NCBI RefSeq assembly: GCF_003751085.1
Contig: NZ_RJJY01000002.1
Location: 2,604,001-2,668,000, forward strand
Direction of reading: 5' to 3'
Origin: Micromonospora sp. Llam0
Lineage (GTDB): Bacteria > Actinomycetota > Actinomycetes > Mycobacteriales > Micromonosporaceae
Length of the DNA stretch: 64,000 bases
A program made the translations under genes and the position numbers. Of the stretch, positions 17,461 through 26,380 are shown piece after piece; the first letter of the stretch is position 1; every line of letters begins with the position of its first letter. The notes beneath the pieces were generated by a model that worked only from the letters and a program-made list of their open reading frames with translations, ran no database searches and had not been told where the DNA came from.

Positions 17461-19365
17461 ATGCGATTCCGCGCACCAACTGCCAACGCCGGCTCGTGGC
17501 GCAGGACCACCGTCCTGGCCGTCGCGACCGTCGTCGGCCTGTTCGCCGTCGTGACCGGCCCGGTCTCGGCCGATCCCAAACCCAGCGGTGTCGACCGGGA
17601 GTCGATCGCCGGCCCGTACCGGGTCCTCGGACCGCGTACCCTCGCCGACCGCGACGCGGTGGCCGGGACCGGTGCCGCGATCGACTACATCGAACACGGC
17701 ATCCTCAACATCACCGCGACCCGGGCCGAGGTCAGCGCGATCCAAGCGCTCGGCTTCGACGTCGAAGCGGTCCGGGCACCCACCAGGACCGACGACTCCA
17801 GCGACGTCACCACGCTGGACTTCCCGCCGGCCGACTCGGCTTACCACAACTACGCCGAGCTGACCACGGTGGTCAACCAGGTCGTCGCCAGCCACTCGAA
17901 CATCGCCCGGAAGATCAGCATCGGGACCTCGTACGAGGGCCGCGACCTGATGGCGGTCAAGATCTCCGACAACGTCGCCACCGACGAGGACGAGCCGGAG
18001 ATCCTGTTCAACTCGCAGCAGCACGCCCGCGAGCACCTCACCGTCGAAATGGCGGTCTACCTGCTGAACCTGTTCACCGACGGCTACGGCAGCGACTCGC
18101 GGATCACCAACATCGTCAACACCCGCGAGATCTGGATCGTGCCGACCGTCAACCCGGACGGCAGCGAGTACGACATCGCCACCGGCTCGTACCGGTCCTG
18201 GCGCAAGAACCGGCAGCCGAACAGCGGTGCGCTCGCCGTCGGCACCGATCTGAACCGCAACTGGGACTACCTGTGGGGCTGCTGCGGCGGCTCGTCCGGC
18301 TCCCCGTCGTCGGCCACCTACCGTGGCCCGTACGCCTTCTCCGCCCCGGAGACCCAGGCGCTGCGCGACTTCGTCGACAGCCGGGTCGTCGGCGGTGAGC
18401 AGCAGATCAAGGCCAACATCGACTTCCACAGCTACTCGGAGCTGGTGCTCTGGCCGTTCGGTTGGACCAACGCCAACACCCCGTCCGGGATGACCGCCGA
18501 CCAGTACAACACCTTCGCCACCCTCGGCGGGCAGATGGCGGCGACCAACGGCTACACCCCGGAACAGGCCTCCGACCTGTACATCACCGACGGCAGCAGC
18601 ATCGACTGGATGTGGGGGGAGCACGGCATCTGGGCGTACACCTTCGAGATGTACCCCGGCTCGTCCGGTGGCGGCGGCTTCTACCCGCCCGACGAGGTGA
18701 TCCCCGCCCAGACCGCCCGCAACCGGGACGCGGTGCTGATGCTCAGCGAGTACGCCGACTGCCCGTACCGGGTGATCGGCAAGGAATCGCAGTACTGCGG
18801 CGGCGGTGGCCCGGTCGACCCGCCGGGCAGCACCGTCTGGGCGGACGACTTCGAGTCCGCCACCGGCTGGACGACCGACCCGAGCGGCACCGACACCGCC
18901 AGCACCGGGCAGTGGGAGCGCGGCGTCGCGCAGGCCACCAGCTCCGGCGGGGCCCTGCAGCTGACCGCCTACCAGGGCAGCAACAGCCTGGTCACCGGTC
19001 GGCTGGCCGGCTCCTCGGCCGGCTCGTACGACATCGACAGCGGGGCGACCAGCGCCCGCTCGCCGGCCGTCGTCTTGCCGTCGAGCGGCACCCTCACCCT
19101 GTCGCTCGCCTGGTACCTGGCCCACCTGAACAACTCGTCGTCAGCCGACTACCTGCGGATCAGTGTGGTACACAGTGGTGGCACGACGATGCTGCTGAAC
19201 CAGTCCGGCGCGGGGAGCAACCGGTACGGGTCCTGGTCGACCGGCAGCTACGACCTGACCCCGTACGCGGGTCAGACGGTGCGGATCCTGGTCGAGGCGG
19301 CGGACGCCTCCACCGCCAGCCTGGTCGAGGCGGCCATCGACGACGTCCGGATCACCAGCTCCTGA
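17461..19365 (+). CDS. Secreted zinc carboxypeptidase, M14 family, with C-terminal accessory domain
   Basis: A 634-residue exported metalloprotease from ATG 17461 behind an AGGAGG site. The signal peptide is residues 1-38 ([22 protein letters not shown]). A pro-region is followed by the M14 catalytic domain: zinc ligands His188 and Glu191 in QHARE and His323 in NIDFHSYSE; general base Glu396 in YTFEMYP. LNRNWDY gives the substrate-binding Asn/Arg. A linker rich in Gly/Pro leads to a beta-sandwich domain (about 470-634) like those appended to secreted actinomycete proteases. It likely trims peptides outside the cell. A hairpin terminator follows. Confidence 0.95.
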   Translation: MRFRAPTANAGSWRRTTVLAVATVVGLFAVVTGPVSADPKPSGVDRESIAGPYRVLGPRTLADRDAVAGTGAAIDYIEHGILNITATRAEVSAIQALGFDVEAVRAPTRTDDSSDVTTLDFPPADSAYHNYAELTTVVNQVVASHSNIARKISIGTSYEGRDLMAVKISDNVATDEDEPEILFNSQQHAREHLTVEMAVYLLNLFTDGYGSDSRITNIVNTREIWIVPTVNPDGSEYDIATGSYRSWRKNRQPNSGALAVGTDLNRNWDYLWGCCGGSSGSPSSATYRGPYAFSAPETQALRDFVDSRVVGGEQQIKANIDFHSYSELVLWPFGWTNANTPSGMTADQYNTFATLGGQMAATNGYTPEQASDLYITDGSSIDWMWGEHGIWAYTFEMYPGSSGGGGFYPPDEVIPAQTARNRDAVLMLSEYADCPYRVIGKESQYCGGGGPVDPPGSTVWADDFESATGWTTDPSGTDTASTGQWERGVAQATSSGGALQLTAYQGSNSLVTGRLAGSSAGSYDIDSGATSARSPAVVLPSSGTLTLSLAWYLAHLNNSSSADYLRISVVHSGGTTMLLNQSGAGSNRYGSWSTGSYDLTPYAGQTVRILVEAADASTASLVEAAIDDVRITSS

Positions 19366-19400
19366 CGGAGGGCAGGGCTGCCGGCTACTGACGGCACGCA

Positions 19401-19437
19401 GGGCTGCCGTGCGGTGAACATCACCGTACGGCAGCCC
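19401..19437 (+). terminator. Hairpin terminator after carboxypeptidase gene
   Basis: A 17-bp stem (GGGCTGCCGT... pairing with ...ACGGCAGCCC) with one G-U pair and a 3-base loop. There is no T-tract, as is usual for actinobacterial terminators. It separates the carboxypeptidase transcript from the riboswitch leader. Confidence 0.75.
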
Positions 19438-19469
19438 CGCGCTGTCGCGATGCCGGCCGGCCGGCGCCG

Positions 19470-19660
19470 GTGGGTTACCGTGCTAACGACCGCCCCGCAG
19501 CGAAGCCGGTGCGAACCCGGCGCTGTCCCGCAACTGTGATGTCCCGGCCGACGGTCGGGGCCAGCCAGGTCGCCTGCGGCGTGGTCGCGAACCGCGCTCT
19601 CGAGGAAGGGCGCCTCGCCACCTGGCCGGGGCCGGCGTCACCACCCCCGACCTGTCGGCG
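19470..19660 (+). promoter_or_regulatory. Cobalamin (B12) riboswitch
   Basis: The leader contains the B12-box region: GAAGCCGGTGCGAACCCGGC (19501-19520), then CGCTGTCCCGCAACTGTGATG, the near-invariant core of cobalamin riboswitches, followed by GCCAGCCAGGTCGCCTGC and further paired arms up to the GACAGGAGGACC ribosome-binding region of the next gene. Cobalamin binding is expected to turn down the downstream importer, here probably by masking the ribosome-binding site. Exact boundaries are approximate. Confidence 0.93.
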
Positions 19661-19692
19661 AAGCACCAGCCCTCGACCGACAGGAGGACCAG

Positions 19693-20661
19693 ATGAGCAG
19701 ATCCCACCCGCTGCGGGCAGCGCTGCTGCGTACCGCCGCGGTCACCACCGCCGCCGTCCTCGCCCTGACCGGCTGCGGCCAGGCCGGCGACGGCTCCGGC
19801 GGACCCGACGACGCGCAGCCCGGCGTCAGCCCGGAGGCCGCCGCCAGCTACCCGGTCACCGTCGGTGACCTGACCCTGGAGGTACGCCCGGAGCGGATCG
19901 TCGCACTGTCGCCGACCGCCACCGAGATGCTCTTCGCGATCGGCGCCGGTGACCAGGTGACCGCGGTCGACGACAACTCCAACTTTCCGGCCGAGGCACC
20001 GACCACCGAGCTGTCCGGGTTCACCCCGAACGTCGAGGCGATCGCCGGCTACGAACCCGACCTGGTGGTGCTCTCCGGCGACACCAACGAGGTGGTGGCC
20101 GGGCTGACTCGACTGTCGATCCCGGTCTACCTGGCCGGGGCGGCGGTCACCCTGGACGACACGTACCGCCAGATCACCGAGCTGGGTGCCCTCACCGGGC
20201 ACCCGGACGCGGCGGCCGACCTGGTCGACACCATGCGGTCCGACATCGACAAGCTGGTCACCGACGTGGCGCAGCCGGCCGAGCCGCTGAGCTACTACTA
20301 CGAGCTCGACCCGACCCTGTACACGGTGACCAGCGAAACCTTCGTCGGCTCGCTGTTCACCATGGTAGGGCTGACCAACGTGGCCGACCCGGCGGATCCG
20401 TCCGGGGAGGCCGGCGGCTACCCGCAGCTGTCCGCCGAGGCGTTGATCGACGCCGACCCGGACCTGATCTTCCTGGCCGACACCAAGTGCTGCCAGCAGA
20501 ACGCTCAGACGGTGGCGCAGCGGGCCGGCTGGTCCACCATCACCGCCGTCCAGGCCGGTCAGGTGGTCGAGCTCGACGACGACATCGCCTCCCGCTGGGG
20601 CCCCCGGGTGGTCGACCTGGTACGGGCGATCGTCGACGCGGTCGACGCGGCGGCGTCCTGA
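19693..20661 (+). CDS. btuF: Cobalamin-type ABC importer substrate-binding lipoprotein
   Basis: A 322-residue protein with a lipoprotein signal (lipobox LALTGC, Cys28) and the class III periplasmic-binding fold (ERIVALSPTATEMLFAIGAGDQV; VEAIAGYEPDLVV; a long connecting helix near ITELGALTG). Fold members bind B12, haem or siderophores. The cobalamin riboswitch in its leader points to B12 or a related corrinoid. It is the first gene of a btuFCD-type operon, with the permease 1 bp downstream. The symbol rests on the riboswitch. Confidence 0.88.
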   Translation: MSRSHPLRAALLRTAAVTTAAVLALTGCGQAGDGSGGPDDAQPGVSPEAAASYPVTVGDLTLEVRPERIVALSPTATEMLFAIGAGDQVTAVDDNSNFPAEAPTTELSGFTPNVEAIAGYEPDLVVLSGDTNEVVAGLTRLSIPVYLAGAAVTLDDTYRQITELGALTGHPDAAADLVDTMRSDIDKLVTDVAQPAEPLSYYYELDPTLYTVTSETFVGSLFTMVGLTNVADPADPSGEAGGYPQLSAEALIDADPDLIFLADTKCCQQNAQTVAQRAGWSTITAVQAGQVVELDDDIASRWGPRVVDLVRAIVDAVDAAAS

Positions 20662-20662
20662 C

Positions 20663-21739
20663 ATGCTCCGCACGCCGGCGCGGCGGCCCGGCCGGCGGCC
20701 GGGGCTGACCGCCGGCTGGTTCGCCGGCGCGGTGGCCGCCGTCGTGCTGGCGGCCCTGGCCGGGCTGGCGTTCGGCCCGGCCAGCCTGCCGCCGCTGGCG
20801 GTCGCCGCCGAACTGCTCAACCTGCTGCCCGGCGTAGACGTGGACAGTGGACTCAACGACCGGCAGGTGGCGATCGTCACCCAGCTGCGGCTGCCCCGGG
20901 TGGTGCTGGCGCTGCTGGTCGGCGGCATGCTGGCCCTGGCCGGCGGCTGCTACCAGGGGGTGTTCCGCAACCCGCTGGCCGACCCGCATCTGCTCGGCGT
21001 CGCCGCCGGGGCCGGGCTGGCGGTGACCGCGGTCATCGCGCTGCGCTCCGGCACCGGGGTGCTGACCGGGCTGCCGGTGACGGTGCCGCTGGCCGCGTTC
21101 GTCGGTGCGGTCGGGGCGGTGGCGCTGACGTACCTGCTCGGTACCGGCGCCGCCGGGCCGGACCGGTCCACCGCGACGCTGATCCTGGCCGGGGTGGCGG
21201 TGTCGGCGTTCCTCGCCGCCGGGCAGACCTACCTGCTGCAGCGCCACGTGGACACCATCCGGGAGGTCTACTCGTGGCTGCTGGGCCGGCTGGCCACCGA
21301 CGGCTGGCACGAGGTCCGGCTGGTCCTGCCGTACGCGGTGATCGCCGCCGTGGTGGTGTTGGCGCACCGCCGCGAGTTGGACGTGCTGTCGGTCGGTGAC
21401 GAGGAGGCGGCCAGCCTCGGCCTGCACCCGCAGCGGTCCCGTTACCTGCTGCTCGCCGCCGCGTCGCTGGGTACTGCTGCGGCGGTGTCGGTGTCCGGGC
21501 TGATCGGCTTCGTCGGGTTGATCGTGCCGCACCTGGTCCGGCTGGTCGCCGGCAGCAGCTACCGGGTGATCCTGCCGCTGTCGATGCTGCTCGGCGGCGC
21601 GTTCCTGACCGTCACCGACGTGGTGGCCCGTACCGTGGCCGCGCCGGCTGAGATTCCGATCGGTGTGGTCACCGCCTTCTTCGGCGCCCCGTTCTTCGTG
21701 CTGGTGCTGCGTACCACCCGCCGGACGGTGACGTTGTGA
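20663..21739 (+). CDS. btuC: Cobalamin-type ABC importer permease (FecCD family)
   Basis: A 358-residue permease with about ten membrane helices. The FecCD/BtuC hallmarks are LRLPRVVLALLVGGMLALAGGCYQGVFRNPLADPHLLG early and SGLIGFVGLIVPHLVRL late, the latter being the helix that contacts the ATPase. It begins 1 bp after the binding-protein stop and overlaps the ATPase gene by 4 bp. It forms the membrane channel of the B12-type importer. Confidence 0.92.
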   Translation: MLRTPARRPGRRPGLTAGWFAGAVAAVVLAALAGLAFGPASLPPLAVAAELLNLLPGVDVDSGLNDRQVAIVTQLRLPRVVLALLVGGMLALAGGCYQGVFRNPLADPHLLGVAAGAGLAVTAVIALRSGTGVLTGLPVTVPLAAFVGAVGAVALTYLLGTGAAGPDRSTATLILAGVAVSAFLAAGQTYLLQRHVDTIREVYSWLLGRLATDGWHEVRLVLPYAVIAAVVVLAHRRELDVLSVGDEEAASLGLHPQRSRYLLLAAASLGTAAAVSVSGLIGFVGLIVPHLVRLVAGSSYRVILPLSMLLGGAFLTVTDVVARTVAAPAEIPIGVVTAFFGAPFFVLVLRTTRRTVTL

Positions 21740-22740
21740 CCGGGGCCGGGGCCGGGGCCGGGGCCGGGGCCGCGCCCGAGACCGGGCCGGCGACCGCCGC
21801 CGGCACCCCGGTGGTCGGCCGTGATCTGCGGGTACGCCTCGGCGGCGCGCCGGTGCTGGATGGTGTCGATCTGACCGTGGCCGCCGGTGAGTGGGTGGCG
21901 GTGATCGGGCCGAACGGGGCCGGCAAGTCGACCCTGCTGCGGGCGGTCGGCGGGCTGCTGCCGGTCGACGGCAGCCTGGACCTGTTCGGTACGCCGATCA
22001 CCCGGCTCGGCCGCCGCGCCCGGGCCCGGCTGGTCGCCACCGTCGTACAGTCGCCGGTGGTGCCGGCCGGGATCGCCGTCGCCGACTACGTGCTGCTCGG
22101 CCGTACGCCGTACGTACCGCTGCTGGGCCGGGAGTCGGCGGCCGACCTGGCGGTGGTCGACGACGTGCTGGCCCGGCTCGACCTGACCGGGTTCGCGCAC
22201 CGGCGGCTGGCCACCCTGTCCGGTGGTGAACGTCAGCGGGTGCTGCTGGCCCGGGCGTTGGCCCAGGGCGCCCCGCTGCTGCTGCTCGACGAGCCGACCA
22301 GCGCGCTGGACATCGGCCACCAGCAGGAGGTGCTGGAGCTGGTCGACGAGCTGCGCCGGGACCGGGGGCTGACCGTGCTGGCCACCATGCACGACCTGTC
22401 GGTGGCCGGCGAGTACGCCGACCGGCTGGTGCTGCTCGCCGCCGGCCGGACGGTGGCCGCCGGCCCGCCAGCCGAGGTACTCACCGAGGAGAACCTGGCC
22501 CGGTACTACCGGGCCCGGGTGCGGGTGCTGCCCGGCGCGCACGGCCCGCTGGTCGTCCCGGTCCGCGACCGCCGTCCGGCCGGCGACCGGACGGCCGAGC
22601 CGGCCCGACGGGACGCGGACCGGTCCGTTGCCGGTACGGATCCGTCAGTCGCCGGCGATCCGGATCACCGAGAAGAAGGCCCCCTGCGGGTCGTTGAGCA
22701 CGGCGAACCGGCCGTGCGGCAGGTCGGTGGGCGGGACTGA
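21736..22740 (+). CDS. btuD: Cobalamin-type ABC importer ATP-binding protein
   Basis: A 334-residue ATPase. Walker A GPNGAGKST is at about 58-66, signature LSGGERQR, Walker B LLLLDEPTSALD, and the H-loop MHDLS. The GTG start overlaps the permease stop. The N-terminus is an odd Gly/Ala run encoded by five GGGGCC-like hexamer repeats at about 21741-21770, liable to slippage; a later start may be used. The last 96 bp overlap, in convergent orientation, the 3' end of the VOC gene, and the C-terminal 60 residues are charged and not part of the ABC fold. Confidence 0.9.
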   Translation: MTGAGAGAGAGAAPETGPATAAGTPVVGRDLRVRLGGAPVLDGVDLTVAAGEWVAVIGPNGAGKSTLLRAVGGLLPVDGSLDLFGTPITRLGRRARARLVATVVQSPVVPAGIAVADYVLLGRTPYVPLLGRESAADLAVVDDVLARLDLTGFAHRRLATLSGGERQRVLLARALAQGAPLLLLDEPTSALDIGHQQEVLELVDELRRDRGLTVLATMHDLSVAGEYADRLVLLAAGRTVAAGPPAEVLTEENLARYYRARVRVLPGAHGPLVVPVRDRRPAGDRTAEPARRDADRSVAGTDPSVAGDPDHREEGPLRVVEHGEPAVRQVGGRD

Positions 22741-23412
22741 GACGGTGCCGCCGAGCGCGGCGGCGTGCTCGGCGGTGGCGTCGCAGTCGTTCACCGCGAA
22801 GTACACCATCCAGTGGGCCGGCAGGTCGGCCGGCCAGTCGTCGCCGACCATCGGCATCATCCCGGCGACCGGCTGCTGCTCGACCAGCCATTCGGTGTAC
22901 ATGATCGGCGGAAACGGGGTGTCCCGGGTCTCCCAGTCGAAGACCGTGCCGTAGAACTCCTTCGCGCCCTCCGGGTCGCGGGTGGTCAGCTCGTTCCAGC
23001 ACAGCGAGCCGGGCACGTTCGCCAGCTCCGCGCCGGCCATGGACAGCGGCTGCCAGACGGCGAAGCTGGCCCCGGCCGGGTCGGTGAAGACCGCCGCCCG
23101 GCCCCGGTCGAGCACGTCGAACGGCGGCATCAGCACGGTGCCGCCGGCCGACTCGACGAGCTTGGCGCTCGCCTGGGCGTCCAGCGTGCCGATGTACGTG
23201 GTCCAGGTCGGCGGCTGCCCGCCGGTGGAGACCGAGCCGGCCCCGGCGACCAGTTTGTCGTCCTTGCTGAACAGGGTGTAGCCCTCTGCGTCCGGGTCGT
23301 CGGGCGGCTGCGCGGACCAGCCGAACAGTTCGCCGTAGAACCGGATCGCACCGGGCAGGTCGGAGGTGCCGAGGTCGACCCAGGCGGGTACCCCGGCTGC
23401 GGCGACGGACAT
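22645..23412 (-). CDS. VOC (glyoxalase/bleomycin-resistance fold) family protein, two domains
   Basis: A 255-residue protein from ATG 23412 behind AGGAGG. It contains two VOC modules (about 8-120 and 135-250), each starting with the typical strand-helix WVDLGTSDLPGAIRFYGELFGW and CWNELTTRDPEGAKEFYGTVFDW, and ending in DPAGASFAVWQP and DPQGAFFSVIRI. Two-domain proteins of this kind are common in actinomycetes and often called glyoxalase or 27 kDa antigen-like (CFP30B). The substrate is unknown. It is convergent with, and overlaps, the ABC ATPase gene. Confidence 0.9.
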   Translation of the reverse strand: MSVAAAGVPAWVDLGTSDLPGAIRFYGELFGWSAQPPDDPDAEGYTLFSKDDKLVAGAGSVSTGGQPPTWTTYIGTLDAQASAKLVESAGGTVLMPPFDVLDRGRAAVFTDPAGASFAVWQPLSMAGAELANVPGSLCWNELTTRDPEGAKEFYGTVFDWETRDTPFPPIMYTEWLVEQQPVAGMMPMVGDDWPADLPAHWMVYFAVNDCDATAEHAAALGGTVSVPPTDLPHGRFAVLNDPQGAFFSVIRIAGD

Positions 23413-23646
23413 GGCGGATTTCCTCCTGCGGATCGGCTGGGTGGACCCTGCTGACCGAATCCTGGCACCCGGTCGCCGACGGTCGGGGGAGATTCGCCGA
23501 AGCAATCGCCCGTCGCGCGGAATCATGGCCCGCGCCGAGGGTACCCGTACCCGGGCTGACGTCACCGACCGAAGCCCGGGCGGAAGTGCCGGGCACCGCC
23601 TGCGGCGCGGGGCACCGGCCGGGACGCGGGACAGCGGGGGAGAACG

Positions 23647-25260
23647 ATGGTACGGGTGATCGAGGTGTTGCCGGGCGACATCGACCGGGCGATCAACGAC
23701 GATCACGTCCTGCTGGACCAGCTTTTCCGGCGGCTGGAGACGGGTCAGGGCGACCGGCGGATCCTGGCCGACCAGGTGGTCTACCGGATCTCCATGCACC
23801 TGGCGGCCGAGGAGCAGGTCCTCGACCCGGTCTTCGACGAGCCGACGGTGACCGAACAGCTGACCGCCGGGTCGGTGGCCGAGCTGATCCGGCGGGGGCG
23901 GGACACCCGTCAGCGGATCAAGGAGGCGGCGGCCGAGATCGACCGGTCCAGGCCCGGCAACCTGGACTTCGAGGAGGCGCTCAACCACCTGATCGCCGAC
24001 GTGCGCCGGCAGGCCGCCGAGCAGGAGGGGACGCTGCTGCCGGCGCTGCGGGCCGCGGTCGGTCCGCAGCGGATGGCCGAACTCGGCGCGCAGTTCACCG
24101 CCGCGAAGTACCGTGCCCCGACCCATCCGCACCCGCAGACTCCGAACACTTCCCGCAGCAGCCGGCTGCTGGGTGGGCCGGCGGCGCTGGTCGACCGGCT
24201 CCGCGACCGGACCTCGGGGCGGCGTGGCTGGTTCGCCACCGACGCGTCCGGGCTGCTGGAACCGCAGTCCCAGGCGCTGCTGGACGCGTTCGCCGCGCTC
24301 GGCCCCCGGCCCACCGAGATCCTCGATCCGGTCGAGGCGCGGCGCCAGCCGACCCTGTCCGACGCGGTGGCCCGGATCCGTACCGACCGGGGGGACCTGG
24401 AGGAACGGGAGCCGGTCGACTCGGTCTTCGACTTCGCCATCGACGGTCCCGGCGGGGAACTGACCCTGCGGGTGTACCGGCCGACGTCGGCATCACCAAC
24501 CGGCGGCCTGCCGGTGCTGATCTACCTGTACGCGGGTGGCTGGGTGGTCGGCAGCCTGGACACCTACGACGCAACCCCCCGGGCGCTGTGCAACAAGGAA
24601 CGGTGTCTGGTGGTGGCGGTGGACTACCGGCACGCCCCGGAGCATCCGTTCCCGGCCGCCCACGACGACGTGCTCGCCGCGACCCGGTGGCTGCTGGACA
24701 ACGCCGGCGAGATCGGCGGTGACCCGGAACGGATCGCCATCGCCGGCGAGGCCGCCGGCGGCAACATGGCGGCGGCCACCTGTCTGCAGTTGCGCGACGC
24801 CGGTCAGCGGCTGCCAATGCTGCAGGTGCTGATCTACCCGGTGACCAGTGTGACGATCGACGACGGATCCGGGGTGGACGCCGCTGACGCGGCACCGCTG
24901 AACCGTCCGATGCTCAGCTGGTTCGCCCGGCATGCTTTTCCCCGGCCGGAGATGCTCGACGACCCCCGGGTGGCGTTGCTCGACCTGCCGGTGGAACGGC
25001 TCGCCGGCCTGCCGCCGGCGGTGGTGCTGACCGTGGAACGGGATCCGCTGCGCGACCAGGGGCAGGCGTTCGCGCAGCGGCTGCGGGCGGCCGGGGTTCC
25101 GGTCGAGCACATCCACTACGACGGCGTACCGCACGAGTTCTTCGGCATGGGTGCGGTGCTGGACGTGGCGGAGGCGGCCCAGGACCGGGTGGCGGCCGAG
25201 CTGCACACCGTGTTCAACCCGTCCGGCCAGTCGTCGAGCGGCTGGCCGACCGGCCTGTGA
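23647..25260 (+). CDS. Hemerythrin-like / alpha-beta hydrolase fusion with degenerate active sites
   Basis: A 537-residue protein from ATG 23647 (GGGGGAG upstream). Residues about 1-150 resemble hemerythrin-like four-helix proteins: His in NDDHVLLDQLF and H-x3-E in SMHLAAEEQ are kept. The two further His expected in the third and fourth helices appear as Arg and Gln (ELIRRGRDTRQ; VRRQAAEQEG). Residues about 230-525 are an HSL-type alpha/beta hydrolase. The nucleophile elbow reads GEAAGGN (Ala369 in place of Ser) and the oxyanion HGG motif reads YAGGW. The acid (ERDPLRDQG) and His (PHEFFG) remain. It is intact as a gene, so it may be a binding or sensor protein rather than an esterase. Confidence 0.85.
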   Translation: MVRVIEVLPGDIDRAINDDHVLLDQLFRRLETGQGDRRILADQVVYRISMHLAAEEQVLDPVFDEPTVTEQLTAGSVAELIRRGRDTRQRIKEAAAEIDRSRPGNLDFEEALNHLIADVRRQAAEQEGTLLPALRAAVGPQRMAELGAQFTAAKYRAPTHPHPQTPNTSRSSRLLGGPAALVDRLRDRTSGRRGWFATDASGLLEPQSQALLDAFAALGPRPTEILDPVEARRQPTLSDAVARIRTDRGDLEEREPVDSVFDFAIDGPGGELTLRVYRPTSASPTGGLPVLIYLYAGGWVVGSLDTYDATPRALCNKERCLVVAVDYRHAPEHPFPAAHDDVLAATRWLLDNAGEIGGDPERIAIAGEAAGGNMAAATCLQLRDAGQRLPMLQVLIYPVTSVTIDDGSGVDAADAAPLNRPMLSWFARHAFPRPEMLDDPRVALLDLPVERLAGLPPAVVLTVERDPLRDQGQAFAQRLRAAGVPVEHIHYDGVPHEFFGMGAVLDVAEAAQDRVAAELHTVFNPSGQSSSGWPTGL

Positions 25261-25276
25261 GCCGCCGGCACGGGAA

Positions 25277-26269
25277 TCAGCGGTCGGCGAGGTCGGCGAT
25301 GGTGTTCACCAGACCGGCCGCGGTCTGTGGATCCCGGGTGGTCAGCACGAGATAGCGCCCACCGGACAGCTGCACCCGGATGCCCGGGCCGGACCGGGTG
25401 ATCAGGCCACGTCCCCGCGTGTCGGGGTGGTAGCGGTAGCCCCAGCCGCCCCACTCGGACACCCGTACCGTCGTCTGGACGGCCCCGACGACCTCCCGCG
25501 CCGGTACGCTGATCCGCGGCCACCCGAACGGCCCGAATCCGATGTGGATGCCGTGCCGGTCGATGGTCAGCCGGTTGACCAGCAGCAGTGTCACCAACGC
25601 CACGGTGAGCAGCACCGGGCTGGCCACCCAGACGTTGATCCAGACCGCCAGGACCCCGGCGAGCAGCAGCAACGGGACCAGGATCCACAGCCCGGTGCGG
25701 GACACCGACGTCTGCTCGGTCCACCCGGCGCCGTCGGCCGGCAGCGGCACCCGGGGCAGCTCGGCGGCGGGCCGGCCGTGAGCCGCCGGCCGGGCCGGCG
25801 GCGGACCGCACGCCGCGTACGCCAGCACCGTCCAACCGGTCACCCCGACCATCAGCGCGGGAACGTGCCAGCTCGGAGCCGGTGCCCGGGTCGGGTCCAG
25901 TACGTCGACCGACAGTGCCACGGTGGTCAGCCAGATTCCGGCGACGACCCCGGCGACCGCCGCGCCGATGGTGATCAGCCACCGGCGCAGCTGCCACCGC
26001 AGCCCCAGCGGCAGCACCCCGACCGCGGCGAGCACCGCTCCGGCGGCCGCACCGATCGTGTAGCCGGTCACGCTGTTCGTCAGCGAACTGGTCGCGTCGA
26101 CCACATCGGCGGTGTTCCAGTGCATCGGCAGCCGGTCCGGCAGCCGGTGGCGCAGCGCCTCGGCGGTCACCGGCACCACGGCGACCGCGAGCACAGCGAG
26201 CAGGAAACCGAGCAGCCGCCGGCCGCCGCCACCGGCGCGGTCCTGCCCAGCCGTCCCTCCGTCGCTCAC
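25277..26269 (-). CDS. DUF1648-type membrane protein
   Basis: A 330-residue protein from GTG 26269 (a TTG 33 bases upstream is also possible). The first helix is followed by LPDRLPMHWNTADVVDATSS, the DUF1648 signature. About six membrane helices precede a soluble C-terminal PH-like region (LTIDRHGIHIGFGPFGWPRISVPAREV and later LVLTTRDPQTAAGLV). DUF1648 proteins include SdpI-like immunity and signalling proteins, but most actinomycete members are uncharacterised. It is convergent with the fusion gene. Confidence 0.8.
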   Translation of the reverse strand: MSDGGTAGQDRAGGGGRRLLGFLLAVLAVAVVPVTAEALRHRLPDRLPMHWNTADVVDATSSLTNSVTGYTIGAAAGAVLAAVGVLPLGLRWQLRRWLITIGAAVAGVVAGIWLTTVALSVDVLDPTRAPAPSWHVPALMVGVTGWTVLAYAACGPPPARPAAHGRPAAELPRVPLPADGAGWTEQTSVSRTGLWILVPLLLLAGVLAVWINVWVASPVLLTVALVTLLLVNRLTIDRHGIHIGFGPFGWPRISVPAREVVGAVQTTVRVSEWGGWGYRYHPDTRGRGLITRSGPGIRVQLSGGRYLVLTTRDPQTAAGLVNTIADLADR

Positions 26270-26324
26270 CTGGCGATTGTTTCCCAGCTGTCGCCGGGCC
26301 AACCCGGAGGGGGCGGGCGGTGTG

Positions 26325-26380
26325 GCGCGCGCCGTTCTGCTAGTACCGCCGGCCGGCGCGCCCGGTCTGCTAGTGCCGCT
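26325..26380 (-). repeat. 30-bp imperfect duplication of the helD stop region
   Basis: Read on the minus strand, the helD stop context (CACTAGCAGACCGG, TAG at 26370-26372) is repeated 30 bp downstream as TACTAGCAGAACGG (TAG at 26340-26342) with similar GC-rich flanks. Two copies. Confidence 0.7.

Noticed and set aside
21741..21770. GGGGCC hexamer run as a regulatory repeat
   Set aside because: It is in frame within the ATPase N-terminus and is most simply a low-complexity Gly-Ala coding run; no regulatory evidence.
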